A stretch of 64,000 nt of DNA from Steinernema hermaphroditum (Eukaryota > Nematoda > Chromadorea > Rhabditida > Steinernematidae): NCBI GenBank assembly GCA_030435675.1, contig CM059621.1, positions 15,066,001 through 15,130,000 on the forward strand, in the 5' to 3' direction. Below, in pieces: positions 54,104-64,000 of this stretch. Position 1 is the stretch's first letter; each line of letters opens with the position of its first letter. The notes below the pieces were generated by a model. It saw nothing but the letters and a program-made list of their open reading frames with translations. It was not told the DNA's origin and searched no databases. The position numbers and the translations under genes were made by a program.

Positions 54104-57100
54104 AATGTTCGACTTCACGGTGGGCGGCGTCTCTCCCTGCTCATCGAGGTCGACGGTCGTACCCGGGACGCAGAAGTCGGCGTAGCGCTCCGCCGTTTCT
54201 TGCAGGCCTTCTTCCGCCGTCGCTCCGTCAGAGTGTCGTCTGAGGAACGCGACCGTCATCTCCACCGTAGCCTCGGCCATGCGGAGAGGGTCCGTCTCCG
54301 ACTGGAATCCCAGTTTCCGTCCGATGAACGATGGGAGGAGGAAGCCGAAGTCGCTGAACTGTTGATGCACGACGTCTCTGAAAATAGACTGTCTTCGACA
54401 GGTATTAAACTGTTTAGACGAACTTGAAAGTGAACATGAGTCTCTCAGCCTGCGATCTGTCCAACTTCATCATTTTCATGACGTTTTCGGCCCACTGCCA
54501 GTTGCCAGCGTTCAGAAAGAGTGTCGGCTGGGAAGCCCTGCTGTAGAGGTCCATCTCGATGGGGAACATCCAGCCGTCTAGGACAACAGCAGTCTGGAAG
54601 TCCGTTGAGAAAGCCGAAGTGGCGATGGCAGTGGCGCCTCCGAAGGAATGGCCAATGACGGAGGCCTTCGATATATCCAGACGGCCCTGAAGCGGAAACG
54701 AGGGGGTGGTATTAAGTGTTTGCAAGTACCTTAAACTGGGACCAGTCGAAGTTCTTTTTTCCGCAGATGATCTTGCTGCCCTTCGGCCTCTGATCGGCAG
54801 GCGCGCACTGGCCCATATTGAGTTCTTCGAGCACGTGGAGCATCTTGACACACTCGGAGACCCTCTTGTGGAGCTGCTGATTCCTCAGCTTGAACTCTTT
54901 TTCGTTAGCCCCCAACTGGCGCATCATAATCGGCCTTTCGCGGCACGTTCCCGTGTCCGGGTCCACCTCGTACGAGTAGGAGAAGCAGGCCGATCGATCT
55001 CTGTGCTCGATGGCGGCGACAACGTATCCATAGCTGGTGAGGGAAGTGCAGAACGAGGAGTAGAAGTGACGACAGCCGGCTAAGCCGTGCGAGAAGATAA
55101 CCACTGGGAAGGTGACGTCACCGCGCGTGGATGTCGAAAGCCGACGGTGCTCCGAGGTGGAGTGGGTTATTTCGAGACGATCATGGTCGGAAGAGATCTC
55201 CACGGACGATTTGGACGGTTTCGGTGCAGAAGGCGATTCGGTGAAGAGGGGGCGGAGCCATCCAGCGGAGATTCTGTAAATAGACATTAAGTGGTCGGAT
55301 GTTTATGTTCGATGAACTTCGAGGACGGCGTCTTGTTTTTGTTTTCTCTAAAGGCTTCTTTTTCTATTAATGGAGAAAATCATATTGAACTACTGTCTTT
55401 ATGGACTAAATTCCAGATGGTTTACTTTGCCGAAGGAGTCAATGAACCCAATTCTTGAGCTCTTCTTTGAATAAATTGACTATTAGTGGGGAGGATCCAA
55501 ACAACATGGGAATGATCCAAGTTGTACTGAAATTGAAATAAACATGGAAACAAGTTGCACTGTTTAGTGCTGATGTCTATCTTTCTTCAAAGGGACACAT
55601 TCCCTAATGGAGTTAAGGTTTCTTTTTTTCCAGGATTGCCTTGCCTGAGTCTTTCCAAAAGATCTATCAAGGGAACGTTCCCAAGCGATAGATCGAAATG
55701 GGAGCGTTTCCTTGTAAGCGCATAACAACAAGAAGATCTTGGTGTTTTCTAAGACCATTTCCTCTGGTGGAGATTCTGCAAACAGGCATCGAGTGACCGG
55801 ATGTTTATGCTGGATGAACTTCGGGGACTATCTCTTGTTTTTGCTTTCTCTAGAGGCTTCGTTTTCTATTAATGGAGCAAAGCATATCGAGTCTTTATGG
55901 ATTCCAAGATGGTTTGTTTTGCTGAAAGAGTCAATGAACTCAAAAAACCACTGGATTCTTGAGCTCTTCTTTGAATAAATGTGCTAATGGAGATGTTATT
56001 AGAGACCCAAACAACATGGGAATGATCCAAAAAGGCAATAAGAAAAATCGTTAAAAAAACAAACATCCGAATTCCCAGCGTCCTCTTGTAAGCGCACAAC
56101 AACAAAAATAAGGCTCGCGATGTTGTAAATTCGCCCGACCACCTGCGCCGTCCACTCAAGCTGAAGAATCGCCCCAACTCCGAAGTCTGCCCCGTCAACC
56201 GCACCGAAGACGGGACTCCACGTCGCCTGTTATGCTCCGCCACCGCGCATCTTCTGGATACAGCCTCTTTGTCGCTTTGAAGACCGCGCACATTGATGGG
56301 ATAGCTGTCTTCAATTCGGACGTCGCGCTCTGCGCCGAAAAAAGAAGATCAACAGCTACTACGGTGATATACGGTTCTCCTTTGAGCATTATGAGATATC
56401 TTGAATTACGAATGTCATTGATTCAAGAGTAAATGTAAAATGATGTTGTAAATCTAGAAATAGCAGAAACGCCTTTTTCAAATTTCAAATGTCAAATCAT
56501 TTTCGGAATCGAATTGTTAAGTGGCGTGATCCATAGAAAACAATTAAAGCAATCGATTCAACTTCTAAAAATATGACCCTTCATTAGCTGTTTAGTGTAA
56601 AACCGATTTCTAAGACCGTTCTTTCAAAGAGGCTCAAATGCCACTTCTGAAAGCATGGAACTATCGACCTCATCAATACTTAAAAAGACCTTTTTGGAAG
56701 GATACTGTAATTTAGTTCACATGCTGAAGCATTCCATGCATTCCTGAAGGTCTGCCTCGAAACATTATTGCCTATTCCCATTCCAAAAAAGAGATGAAAG
56801 ATGCCTTTATCCATCGGAAAACCCAACTTACCTTCTATCACCGACGAGCCAGTCGAAGAGAAAATGCAGTTTCCTCGGCGACATCTGTCTGTAGGCGGCC
56901 AGTCCGTCCAGATATTCCCTTCTCGGCACCCAAAGGGGATACTCGATCTTCGGCGACGGCTGCGCGCCGTTCGGCTTCTGTCCACCGAGTCCACTCGGAT
57001 AGAAGATCCTCGCGTGTACTCCGGCGTCGCCATCGGATCCGTGGGCGACCATCAGGTCGGCGCATCCGACCTCGAAGCGTCCGAATCCGACCGTCGGAAT

Positions 57101-57154
57101 CCGATTGGATCGATTGCACGCGGCGGACGTCAGATTCGACGCGCCGATTCCCAT
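54104..57154 (-). CDS. Platelet-activating factor acetylhydrolase (PAF-AH, group VII/VIII type)
   Basis: Exons 57154-56832, 55273-54730, 54686-54424 and 54377-54104 give 467 residues. The family landmarks are present in order: FEVGCADLMVAH, ARIFYPSG, EYPLWVPRREYLDGLA, VVIFSHGLAG, YGYVVAAIEHRDRSAC, the nucleophile elbow GHSFGGATA, VVLDGWMFP (catalytic Asp) and DVVHQQFSDF (catalytic His). These enzymes hydrolyse the sn-2 acetyl or oxidised short chain of phospholipids. No signal peptide is seen, so it resembles the intracellular PAFAH2 form. Its last ~110 bp belong to the inverted duplication. The first intron (56831-55274) holds a direct repeat of its own 3' end. Confidence 0.92.
55255..55985. 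repeat. Direct repeat pair in the PAF-AH first intron
   Basis: The segment 55255-55490 is repeated at 55755-55985 (shared blocks GGATGTTTATG, GATGAACTTCG, TTTTCTATTAATGGAG, GAGTCAATGAAC, TTCTTGAGCTCTTCTTTGAA). The copy includes the start of exon 2 and its acceptor (read on the minus strand, TGTTTGCAG-AATCTCC), creating a decoy acceptor in the intron. Confidence 0.65.
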
Positions 57155-59128
57155 CTTCGGCGCAGAAAAGGGGATTCGCCTTCTGCAAGAAGTGCATAAT
57201 CGGATTATAGTGGGGGCGGCGGAGGAGCCGCTAGTGACGCGGCCGCGGACGAACCGACGGGAAATGCCGGAATTTTTGCGGCGCAGAAGCGATCCTCTCG
57301 TGCAATAAATAATTCACCATCGCGTTGTTACATCGCTTGAGAGGAAGGACTTTCGCTGTTTGTGGATTCTGCGCCCGCCTAGTCGCTACGGACTGATGCC
57401 AGGCGACGGAAGTGCGCACAATTATCAGATCGATGGGAAACAATTGGGGCGACGTGGAAAGTTTATCGATTCGGGAGAAAGTTTTTAGGAGTGCGCCTTG
57501 TCCTCCAAGGGAATGTTGTTTGTTTTGGTTAGCTAAGGCTCCGCATGTAGCCCTTTGTTCAGAAATTTTCAACTTCAGAGATACCTCAAGACCGAGCATT
57601 TTGACAAAACAATCGAAATCGAATTCCTCATCTTGCGTCTCCTATGATCCCATTATACTTTATGAAATTTTTTTAAATATGAGCGTTTTATGGAGTTGAC
57701 ACACTTTACGACTCAATTCCCACAATTGGTTTTCCGGGTGCTGAGCAGGCTTTTGTTGCCGGTACTATAAAGAAGACGATTAGACGGACACCAGTATATC
57801 CACGCTTTCCGCACCTTGAGTACTCAAAGACCAAAGACTCGATCAAGTTCTTTATGCTATGACAGACAAAAAGAACATGATTGATTTGTAAGCATAGGTC
57901 TCGTTAAAGTGGCGGAGTTTTTTTTAGATAGATCCTTGAAAAAAAGGTGTCACAAAAAAATCCACCAATCACACACAGTTAAAAACTTCGTTTGCCGTAT
58001 AATTTTAAACGTTTAAAAGTCTTTGCCTTCAGTATATCTGTCAGACAAACAGACAATGGAAATCATCTTGGCAAGCAATAGAGCGGTCGATTTCAAGTCC
58101 AAAGTTCAAAACACCACCGGGAATTAGCAAAATGCAGGGCAATGAAGAAAATCTAGGCACACTTAGCCAAGCAATGGCCTAAAGGGGGCTACTCTAGCTT
58201 ATGAAACATGTATTCCCTGAACGGATATTCGTCATGGTCATCTCACATTGTTCATTTTGGCCACACTCGTAAAAATTCGGACAAAAGCACATGTCAAGCA
58301 TAGAACGCTTTCTAAATGGGTTTTCATCGGCCGGACAAAGCACTAAACCAAGCAGAAAACAATTCGTGATGCCGCTAAAATAAAAGATGGGGCGAATTGA
58401 ATGGTTCTCTTTGTTTACTGCTCGCCCTTGGCGACGACAGCCGGCAACAAACTACAAATTTTGAAATGGCGACTGCAGAAAGACGACTTTGTAGTCTGAA
58501 TCACCCGATCTTAGAGAAGTGGCGAGAGAAATATTCAACGAAATATCGCCGAAGACTCTATAGGGCAATGCCGAAGATCTCTGGCGAACCAGAAATCAGC
58601 TATATCTCTTAAAACATCTCCGAGAGTCTGTCACATCCGGAGACATTTCCGCGGAGTGACACGTCTTCAGAACTGATAGCCGAGGCGGTGGCACTGCGAA
58701 AACAAGAAGCGATCAATCGGAGAGCAAATCTCAAAGGACGACACGCGAAAAGAGGTTCTTTTAGGCGTCTGGGAGGGCGCCCCACAATGGCAAGGCGTTC
58801 TTGCGAAGCCCCTTTAAGAGGCCATAAATTGAGTCCAATGACCGAGGCGTCCGGCGAGGAAGACAAAACGGAATTCTTTTTTTAGCTAGGGCCCAACAAA
58901 GGCGCCCAGGATGCGCCTCTTATCGATCCCCCGAGTGGCCGGGCGCTAAGGGCGCCTGGCCGCAACCTCTTCATTTATATGCTAAGCGCCCGAAGCGAAA
59001 AGTGAATCGAATAGAGGATAAGTGCATTATGCGAACGTCCATCAGGCGTCCTCAAAGAGACCTTGAGGGCTTCTGCTTGAGGGATGACCTTGACAACCTT
59101 AGAAATGAAGTGAAAGAACGTTCAGAGA
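57155..59128. other. Single-copy centre of the inverted duplication, no gene seen
   Basis: Upstream of the PAF-AH start I found no convincing coding exon. 57180-57420 is GC-rich. 58870-58990 contains GGGCGC/GCGCCC-rich sequence capable of pairing. The right breakpoint of the duplication lies at about 59129. Confidence 0.5.
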
Positions 59129-59240
59129 AGAAGGCCTTCAAGAAACCGCGGAGCGCTACGCCGACTTCTGCGTCCCAGGGACGACCGTCGATCTCGATGA
59201 GCAGGGAGAGACGCCGCCCACCGTGAAGTCGAACATTTAG
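59129..59240 (+). pseudogene. Truncated PAF acetylhydrolase 3' end
   Basis: Starting with AGAAGGCCT-CAAGAAAC and running through GCGCTACGCCGACTTCTGCG to AAGTCGAACATTTAG, this is the last ~110 bp of the PAF-AH coding exon, placed here by the inverted duplication without the rest of the gene. Several substitutions have accumulated. It cannot make an enzyme. Confidence 0.85.
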
Positions 59241-59317
59241 GGGTACTGTAGTCGTTCACGAGCTGCCTTGCTTCTTACGGTTGGCCAATCTGTGATGTTG
59301 TAAATAGACGAGCGAGA

Positions 59318-59825
59318 CTATTTATCGAAGTACCGATAGAGCTGCACGACAGAGCTGATAACGGCCAGACCGAAGGCAAAGACCAGCAGATCCGGGAGGT
59401 AGTCTTGGGAGACGCAGAGAACGTGCGCCACCCTCGACTTCTGGAGGGAGGCGAGGCGTTCGATGGAGGGCTGCGCGTCGAGAAGTCGGATCAGGAGGTT
59501 CGGCACGATGAGGAGGAAGGCGCACATCAGGAGGAACGCCGTGTACACGAGGAACGGGAGGAACAGCGAGGACCACCCGCGACGGACGCCCAGGAGAAGC
59601 AGGGCGCTGACGAAGAAGAGCGAGACGGAGTGGCCGGCGACAAGGACAAGAAGCTTCCCGGAATATCCGGTCGAGGCGGCGAAGATGAAGCTCCCGACGG
59701 AGCCGCCGATGCCGCCGAGGCCGATGGCAATGGTTAACGTCTAAATTACTATAGAGAGGGCGATTCCCGAAGCCGACCTTGAGGGAAAGAGTGAAGCAGT
59801 GCTCTATCAAGTCCAGTAAACCCAT
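59318..59825 (-). CDS. Small four-transmembrane protein, copy 2
   Basis: Exons 59825-59778 and 59740-59318 mirror copy 1, with the same 37-bp intron. The protein differs by Gly for Ser at residue 2; the large exon is otherwise the same wherever compared. Both copies look intact. Confidence 0.7.
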
Positions 59826-60392
59826 GTTGTGACACTAAAAGGACCAACATGGGGTTGCGCGTCGTTTTTGGGTCATGGTAATCAGTCACTCTGGTAATCA
59901 TGAATCGAGATTTCGATTGCATGAGCCGTCTTCGTGTCTTACAAGGGAACCAAAGGCCCGTCCGAATTGAATGGTCTACTGTTGAATCAGACCGGAACCC
60001 CGACGAGGCGGTTGAGACCTCCGGGTTGTGCGTTGTAACTCACAGTTATCATCGCCCGGTATCATCACAGTCAACATCAGGTCTGAAATTAACCTAACTG
60101 TAGACGGCTAGAACGTCTTCCCTCGAGACCCCGTCTGCGCGCGACTGTCTACTCGCAGTGCTGCGAGAGAGCGCAGACGAACAGAGAAAAGCGCGCCAGA
60201 CAAGAACCGTAAAACCATAAACTGCAACATTTAAATTGATTTGCGAGCATAATTTTGCTTGTCATATTCGTGTGCTGCATCGTATTTTTTTCCGAATTCC
60301 GAACAGCTCCCGAATCTATAGTTGGTATCTGCACAGCGAACTGCAATTTAATCCATTTATTGCACGACGGGCTACACAGAGAGGAGCAACGG
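59826..60392. other. Intergenic region, right arm
   Basis: Counterpart of 52930-53515. It lacks a ~35-bp piece present in the left arm (TTCCGTGGAGC region near 53140) and differs by scattered substitutions. No gene is seen. Confidence 0.5.
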
Positions 60393-61297
60393 TTACCCGA
60401 TGAGATCGGCGATCTTCTGAGCAGCGTCAGCGCACGCTTCGTTGTAGAAAGCTAGTTCAAGCAGGACATTGATGACCTCGAGGCGGTGCGACTCCTGGAT
60501 CTCCGGCAGTTTCGAAAACAAGGCCTTGACCTTTCCGTACTGCTTCTCGTACTGCTCGTTAGCCGCCGCGAGCTTTTGCTCGAGGAATGTAGTTGGCTGC
60601 TGGACGTATTCGTGGTGTGCGAAGTCCTTCTCCTCCCGCAGCTTGAGTAGCTTCTCGCGTTCTTCGTTCCACTTCAACCACGTCACCTTGAGGAACGTTC
60701 GCAACTTATGCATCTTCTTTCGTCCATTCACCTGCAGTTGTCGATGCGCCATCGCCATTTCCGACGCTGCGTCGATACAAACTCTCATTTTCTGAAAAAT
60801 GCGGATATATTTGCATTTCGAGCAGACCATCGGACTTTAGAATCGGGGAAAACCGTCTGCAGGCGGTGGAACGTCTGTCCCAGCAGTTCGAAAGGATCTG
60901 CATTGGGCGGCGCCTGAATTTCCATCGTCGACGTCTCGCTCACGTCCACGAACACCGGATTGTTTTGCAGCACGTTCAAGATGCTTTTGCTCAGCTCTAA
61001 GGCAATCTTCTAAAGAATGAAGCAATGGACTTCTCAGAACGTCGGACCACATACCATGTAGTTATCGACGCTGCACTCAAGTGCCCGGAAATCCTCGGGG
61101 AACTCGGATGTTTTCACTGTGCCAACGCGCTCGCCGAACTTCATGCATAGGCGCTTGAAGACACCGCGTTCTTGTGACGCGGGAACGTTCGTCGGCGTCG
61201 CCCCTGGAGTGGTCGAGTTTTTGCCTCTGAAAAGGCGACGTCAGAGTTAAGTGAACGGCGACTTTACTTACTTGTCGTTTTGTTCCTTGTTCGGCAT
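60393..61297 (-). CDS. Endophilin-like N-BAR protein, copy 2
   Basis: Exons 61297-61272, 61226-61055, 61009-60854 and 60791-60393 give 250 residues. The start is MPNKEQNDK (MPSKEQNDK in copy 1). Exon 3 is 12 bases shorter (DVSETST for NVNVSETST and a changed end, HRLQT for FGLQLHS). The last exon differs at 13 of 132 residues, for example MRVCIDAASE for MKVCEDTLSE. The frame and all splice sites are intact, so this is a diverging but apparently working paralogue. Confidence 0.85.
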
Positions 61298-61628
61298 TGT
61301 CTCAGTCGACCGATCCTCGGCTTGACGCAACAAAGAGTGCGCTGCAGCGGTGGCGCCTCGCTAAGCATCTGTCTAGACCGTAGGGTCTACAGCGGCTTGT
61401 CGGATTGTGAATCAAGATGATGGGCTTCGAAATAGCAGATGGCGCCAGTTCCACCGATTAACGGATGTGACGAGAGGCGCCTCTCGAGGACGATATGCAC
61501 AGAACCGAACAACATACACTCAAAAAGCAATATAGGACAAGCACACAACATCTCAACGTGAAGGGAAAATCCAATGAACACTCTTATTTACAAACAATAT
61601 TAAATTCACAAAAAGATCAATCGAAGAT
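61298..61628. other. Short intergenic region between N-BAR and CDC26-like copy 2
   Basis: It contains the conserved inverted repeat TAGACC-N4-GGTCTA at 61374-61389. Compared with the left arm it carries different sequence around 61430-61530. No gene is seen. Confidence 0.45.
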
Positions 61629-61865
61629 TCAGTTGGGGACGTTCTCCTGGGACCCCCAGCTCGATGGGGAAGGCGTCGGGATGGTGGTGGCGACCGGAAG
61701 GGACTGCGTCGGTGCGGAAGCATCCGGCTGCCTCTCGTCGGCGTCCTCTGGAACAGCCTTGCCTGCCGCCTTGTTCTTCGCGTCGCGGGCCTTCTTCATC
61801 GCTTTCACCATCAGTTCGCGGTCTTCGTCCGTGATTCCGATCGATGTGAGCGGGCGTCGGATCAT
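61629..61865 (-). CDS. CDC26-like APC/C subunit, copy 2
   Basis: A 78-codon frame identical to copy 1 except Glu for Gly in AVPEDADE and Thr for Ser in PVATTIP. It is preceded by a TTTCAG acceptor next to a GT-dinucleotide run (61885-61905). The same reservations about the CDC26 assignment apply. Confidence 0.55.
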   Translation of the reverse strand: MIRRPLTSIGITDEDRELMVKAMKKARDAKNKAAGKAVPEDADERQPDASAPTQSLPVATTIPTPSPSSWGSQENVPN

Positions 61866-62585
61866 GATGCCGGGATTCTGAAAGCAGAGAGAGAGAGTGT
61901 GTGTGCGTGTGAGCGCGAAAGTGGAGCAAAAACAGCCGAAAATAGTTTATCAACAGAACTCGACGTGACCCAAAGTACCCAATGTCAAATGCAATTAGAT
62001 GGATCAAGCACATGGACACAAAGAACGAACGAAAGGAAAGCGTGAGGGCCGACGGATCGGACTGGAACTCGGAAATCGAAATCCAAAATCCGAAAAATTC
62101 GGAAAAGCCGACCTGAAATCTGACAGCACTGATCATAATTGGATCATAAATTGAAGGCTCGATCACTCCCGAAAAATAACGAACTGGTTGAAGGGATTGA
62201 AGAAAACAGTTGTCGTAATTGTTGAGAAAACCCTCAAGGCGCACAAAACGAAACGCAATCGGATGTCTTCTCGAACCTGACACGGTCTCAAGTGGAATAG
62301 CTTGTTTCCTTTTTGCTTCATTTGCGTGGATTCCTTGGTTTTAGAGATTCTGCGCTTTTCTGATTCGTTCCGGCGGAGGCAACGATTCATTTTTGACATT
62401 GTTGATTCGGCAAGGGTTCTTGCATTGATTTGCTGTTCTCTATTTCGGAAGGGCTGGCCGGGTCTACATGCTCACTCCTTCGTGCCACAATCTTGATCGC
62501 GTTTAAATTCGTTCTTTGAAACGTTTTTTTCAGGCTGTAGAAGTCGCAACTTGAAGTGAGCTCGCTTGTCGTTCATCAGCCAATC
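61866..62585. other. SEC13/CDC26-like intergenic region, right arm
   Basis: The arms stop matching at about 61981 and match again from about 62460. Neither arm has a recognisable gene between. The sequence here is not found elsewhere in the window. Confidence 0.5.
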
Positions 62586-63842
62586 ATGGTGAGTCAGTGA
62601 CGCCGATCTCTCTTCTTAGCGTTCCATTTTAGCTTCGAAACTTAAGCAACGTTGAAAGGTTGGCCATCGAAACGCGGCACAATGGCATTGTTGTAAGTTC
62701 AGCCTACCTTTGCACACTTCTGATCGCATCTGCTTCAGAACGACGCGAAAGTCAACTTGTACGGAAACCGCCTGGCCACATGCTCCTCGGACGCAAGCGT
62801 CAGAGTCTTCGACCTCGACGTGAATGGAAGGTGCACGAAAACCACGCATCTGCACGGACATACTGCTCCTGTGTGGCAAGTGTCGTGGGCTTGTTTCCCC
62901 AGCTCAGAGAACCACTTAGCGTCCTGTGGTGATGACGGGTGAGTGACGCCCCTCGCAAAACCTTCTGATGCTTCCCTGTTTAGGAGACTTATAGTGTGGA
63001 GGGAAAAAGACGGCAAGATGCAGAAGTTCCACGAAACCAGCGTGAAGGACGCCAAATGCACTTCGGTGTGCTGGGCGCCTCGCGAGTGCGGACTCACCCT
63101 CGCCTCTGGACTCTCCGATGGAAACATACTTATCCTTGTGTTCGATGGCACGCGATGGGTCGAATCGTACATACGAGGAGCGCACCAGCGAGGAACGCAT
63201 CTCCCCGTGTCCTGGGCTCCAGTGCGTCTCTCTGTCCAGCCGCCTGGACACCCTCAGCCCCCTTTTGTGCATCTCGCTTCGGGCGGACGTGATGGCGTGG
63301 TCCGTATTTGGACGTAAGTGTCGATTGGCGATGCTTCAATGGCCTTCTTCCGTTTCAGGATGCTCCGTCCTAGCGAATGGAACGACGGCGTTCGTCTTTC
63401 TGGCCACGATGAAGAAGTTCTCGATGTTGCATGGGCACAAACTCTCGTTGGAGGACCCATGACAGTCGCCTCAATCGGCATGGTCAGTGCATTCTCTCTG
63501 GTGTTCAATGATAAAGCCCTTTCCAGGATGGAAAACTGATAATTTGGCGGTGCGCTGATGCCAACCAAGGGCCATGGTCATCGAGGATTCTGCACAGTTT
63601 CCAAGATATTCCTAACCACGTCACTTGGTCGCCAGCAGGGAATGTTCTGATCGCATCGATTGGCTGTAACAAGGTAGAAGGGGACGATTAGACACACGCT
63701 GAATACTCGCTTTCAGTTCGCTGGGTGGACCGTCGGCACTGATCCGGATGATTGGACTCAAGTTCTCCGGGAAGACGACGAAAGAACGGAAGAAGGCGCC
63801 ACCGGGAACGAAGAAAACGCCGCTGTCGAATCGTGCGCCTGA
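62586..63842 (+). CDS. sec13: SEC13 WD-repeat protein, copy 2
   Basis: Exons 62586-62588, 62633-62692, 62739-62938, 62984-63313, 63359-63482, 63527-63673 and 63717-63842 have exactly the lengths of copy 1 and give 329 residues. I saw no amino-acid difference from copy 1 in the parts compared, while introns differ at a few positions. Both copies should be functional, giving the genome two SEC13 doses here if the assembly is right. Confidence 0.95.
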
Positions 63843-63901
63843 TGGATGTGTAAAATGGTTAATCGAGCTTTCGCTTATTTTTATTGTATTTCATGAAATA
63901 G

Positions 63902-64000
63902 TTACAATACGAGGTTTTCAGATGCAGTGTTTGTGTGGGCGTGGGGAACATTAAGCCAGCTTTGCCCGTCGAGCTCCCACTCTTCTTCGTCGTCGTCAGA
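63902..64000 (-). CDS. Divergent forkhead-like protein, copy 2 (3' end only)
   Basis: The last 33 codons including the stop of a copy of the gene at 47831-49033, cut by the window end. The visible part (DEEEWELDGQSWL then VPHAHTNTASENLVL) differs from copy 1 by Asn for Asp after QSWL. Whether the N-terminal domain is present cannot be seen here. Confidence 0.8.
   Translation of the reverse strand, partial: SDDDEEEWELDGQSWLNVPHAHTNTASENLVL

Larger units (their letters stand above)
48936..54217 (+). repeat. Left arm of large inverted duplication
   Basis: This segment is repeated in reverse complement from about 59129 to the window end. It covers the forkhead-like 3' end, SEC13, the CDC26-like gene, the N-BAR gene, the four-TM gene and the last ~110 bp of the PAF acetylhydrolase. 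The arm may extend further left than 48936, because the other arm is cut by the window end. Confidence 0.95.
59129..64000 (-). repeat. Right arm of large inverted duplication (cut by window end)
   Basis: Reverse-complement copy of about 48936-54217, in the same gene order. Coding exons match exactly in length except exon 3 of the N-BAR gene. Intergenic sequence between SEC13 and the CDC26-like gene differs in content and length (about 720 bp here against 1190 bp in the left arm). Confidence 0.95.

Noticed and set aside
56195..56432. Fragment TVIYGSPLSIMRYLELRM resembling the SWEET/MtN3 motif in the PAF-AH intron
   Set aside because: Only about 20 residues fit, with no neighbouring transmembrane segments or splice sites; too short to tell from chance.
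1..64000. CRISPR array, bacterial operons, ribosomal RNA genes
   Set aside because: No regularly spaced direct repeats, no bacterial-type gene layout and no conserved rRNA sequence were seen; the genes are spliced animal genes.

Overview
The window looks like nuclear DNA of a nematode. The genes are split by very short introns (mostly 37-80 bp) with TTTCAG-type acceptors, several start codons follow directly on a TTTCAG acceptor (as with trans-splicing or a 5' UTR intron), genes are dense on both strands, and the recognisable proteins are animal ones (PRC1/SPD-1, septin, SEC13, CCF-1/CNOT7, endophilin-like N-BAR, PAF acetylhydrolase, USP). The species cannot be named from the sequence alone. 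All gene models below were spliced by hand from reading frame, GT-AG signals and family knowledge; no database was searched.

Layout. 0.6-2.6 kb: a PRC1/SPD-1-like microtubule bundler (+). 3.1-19.1 kb: a septin gene (-) with two candidate alternative first exons far upstream; its long introns are full of repeats, including a mariner inside a mariner. 19.9-21.4 kb: an unidentified acidic coiled-coil protein (-). 22.5-23.8 kb: a ubiquitin-specific protease (+). 24.1-25.4 kb: a non-autonomous hAT-like element. 25.8-27.8 kb: a second septin gene (+), which is a chimera: its 5' UTR, start codon and first ~27 codons come from the neighbouring USP gene and the rest is an inverted copy of the septin. 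28.2-30.4 kb: two small putative secreted proteins (-). 30.5-40.9 kb: a repeat-rich accessory stretch with a decayed SF1-helicase-like gene, a multi-level nest of DNA transposons and a three-copy dispersed repeat. 41.0-44.4 kb: a Gly/Ser-rich secreted protein (-). 45.9-46.9 kb: the CCR4-NOT deadenylase CCF-1/CNOT7 (+). 47.0-47.4 kb: a small secreted Cys-containing protein (-). 47.8-49.0 kb: a single-exon, very divergent forkhead-like protein with an acidic repeat tail (+).

The last third is one large inverted duplication. The arm from about 48.9 to 54.2 kb (forkhead-like 3' end, SEC13, CDC26-like, N-BAR protein, four-TM protein, 3' end of PAF acetylhydrolase) is repeated in opposite orientation from about 59.13 kb to the window end, around a ~4.9 kb single-copy centre holding the rest of the PAF acetylhydrolase gene. 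SEC13 is unchanged between the arms wherever I compared it, whereas the N-BAR protein differs at about one residue in ten. Together with the inverted septin pair, this suggests either recent inverted segmental duplication with gene conversion, or homologous (allelic) copies joined in the assembly; long reads would tell.
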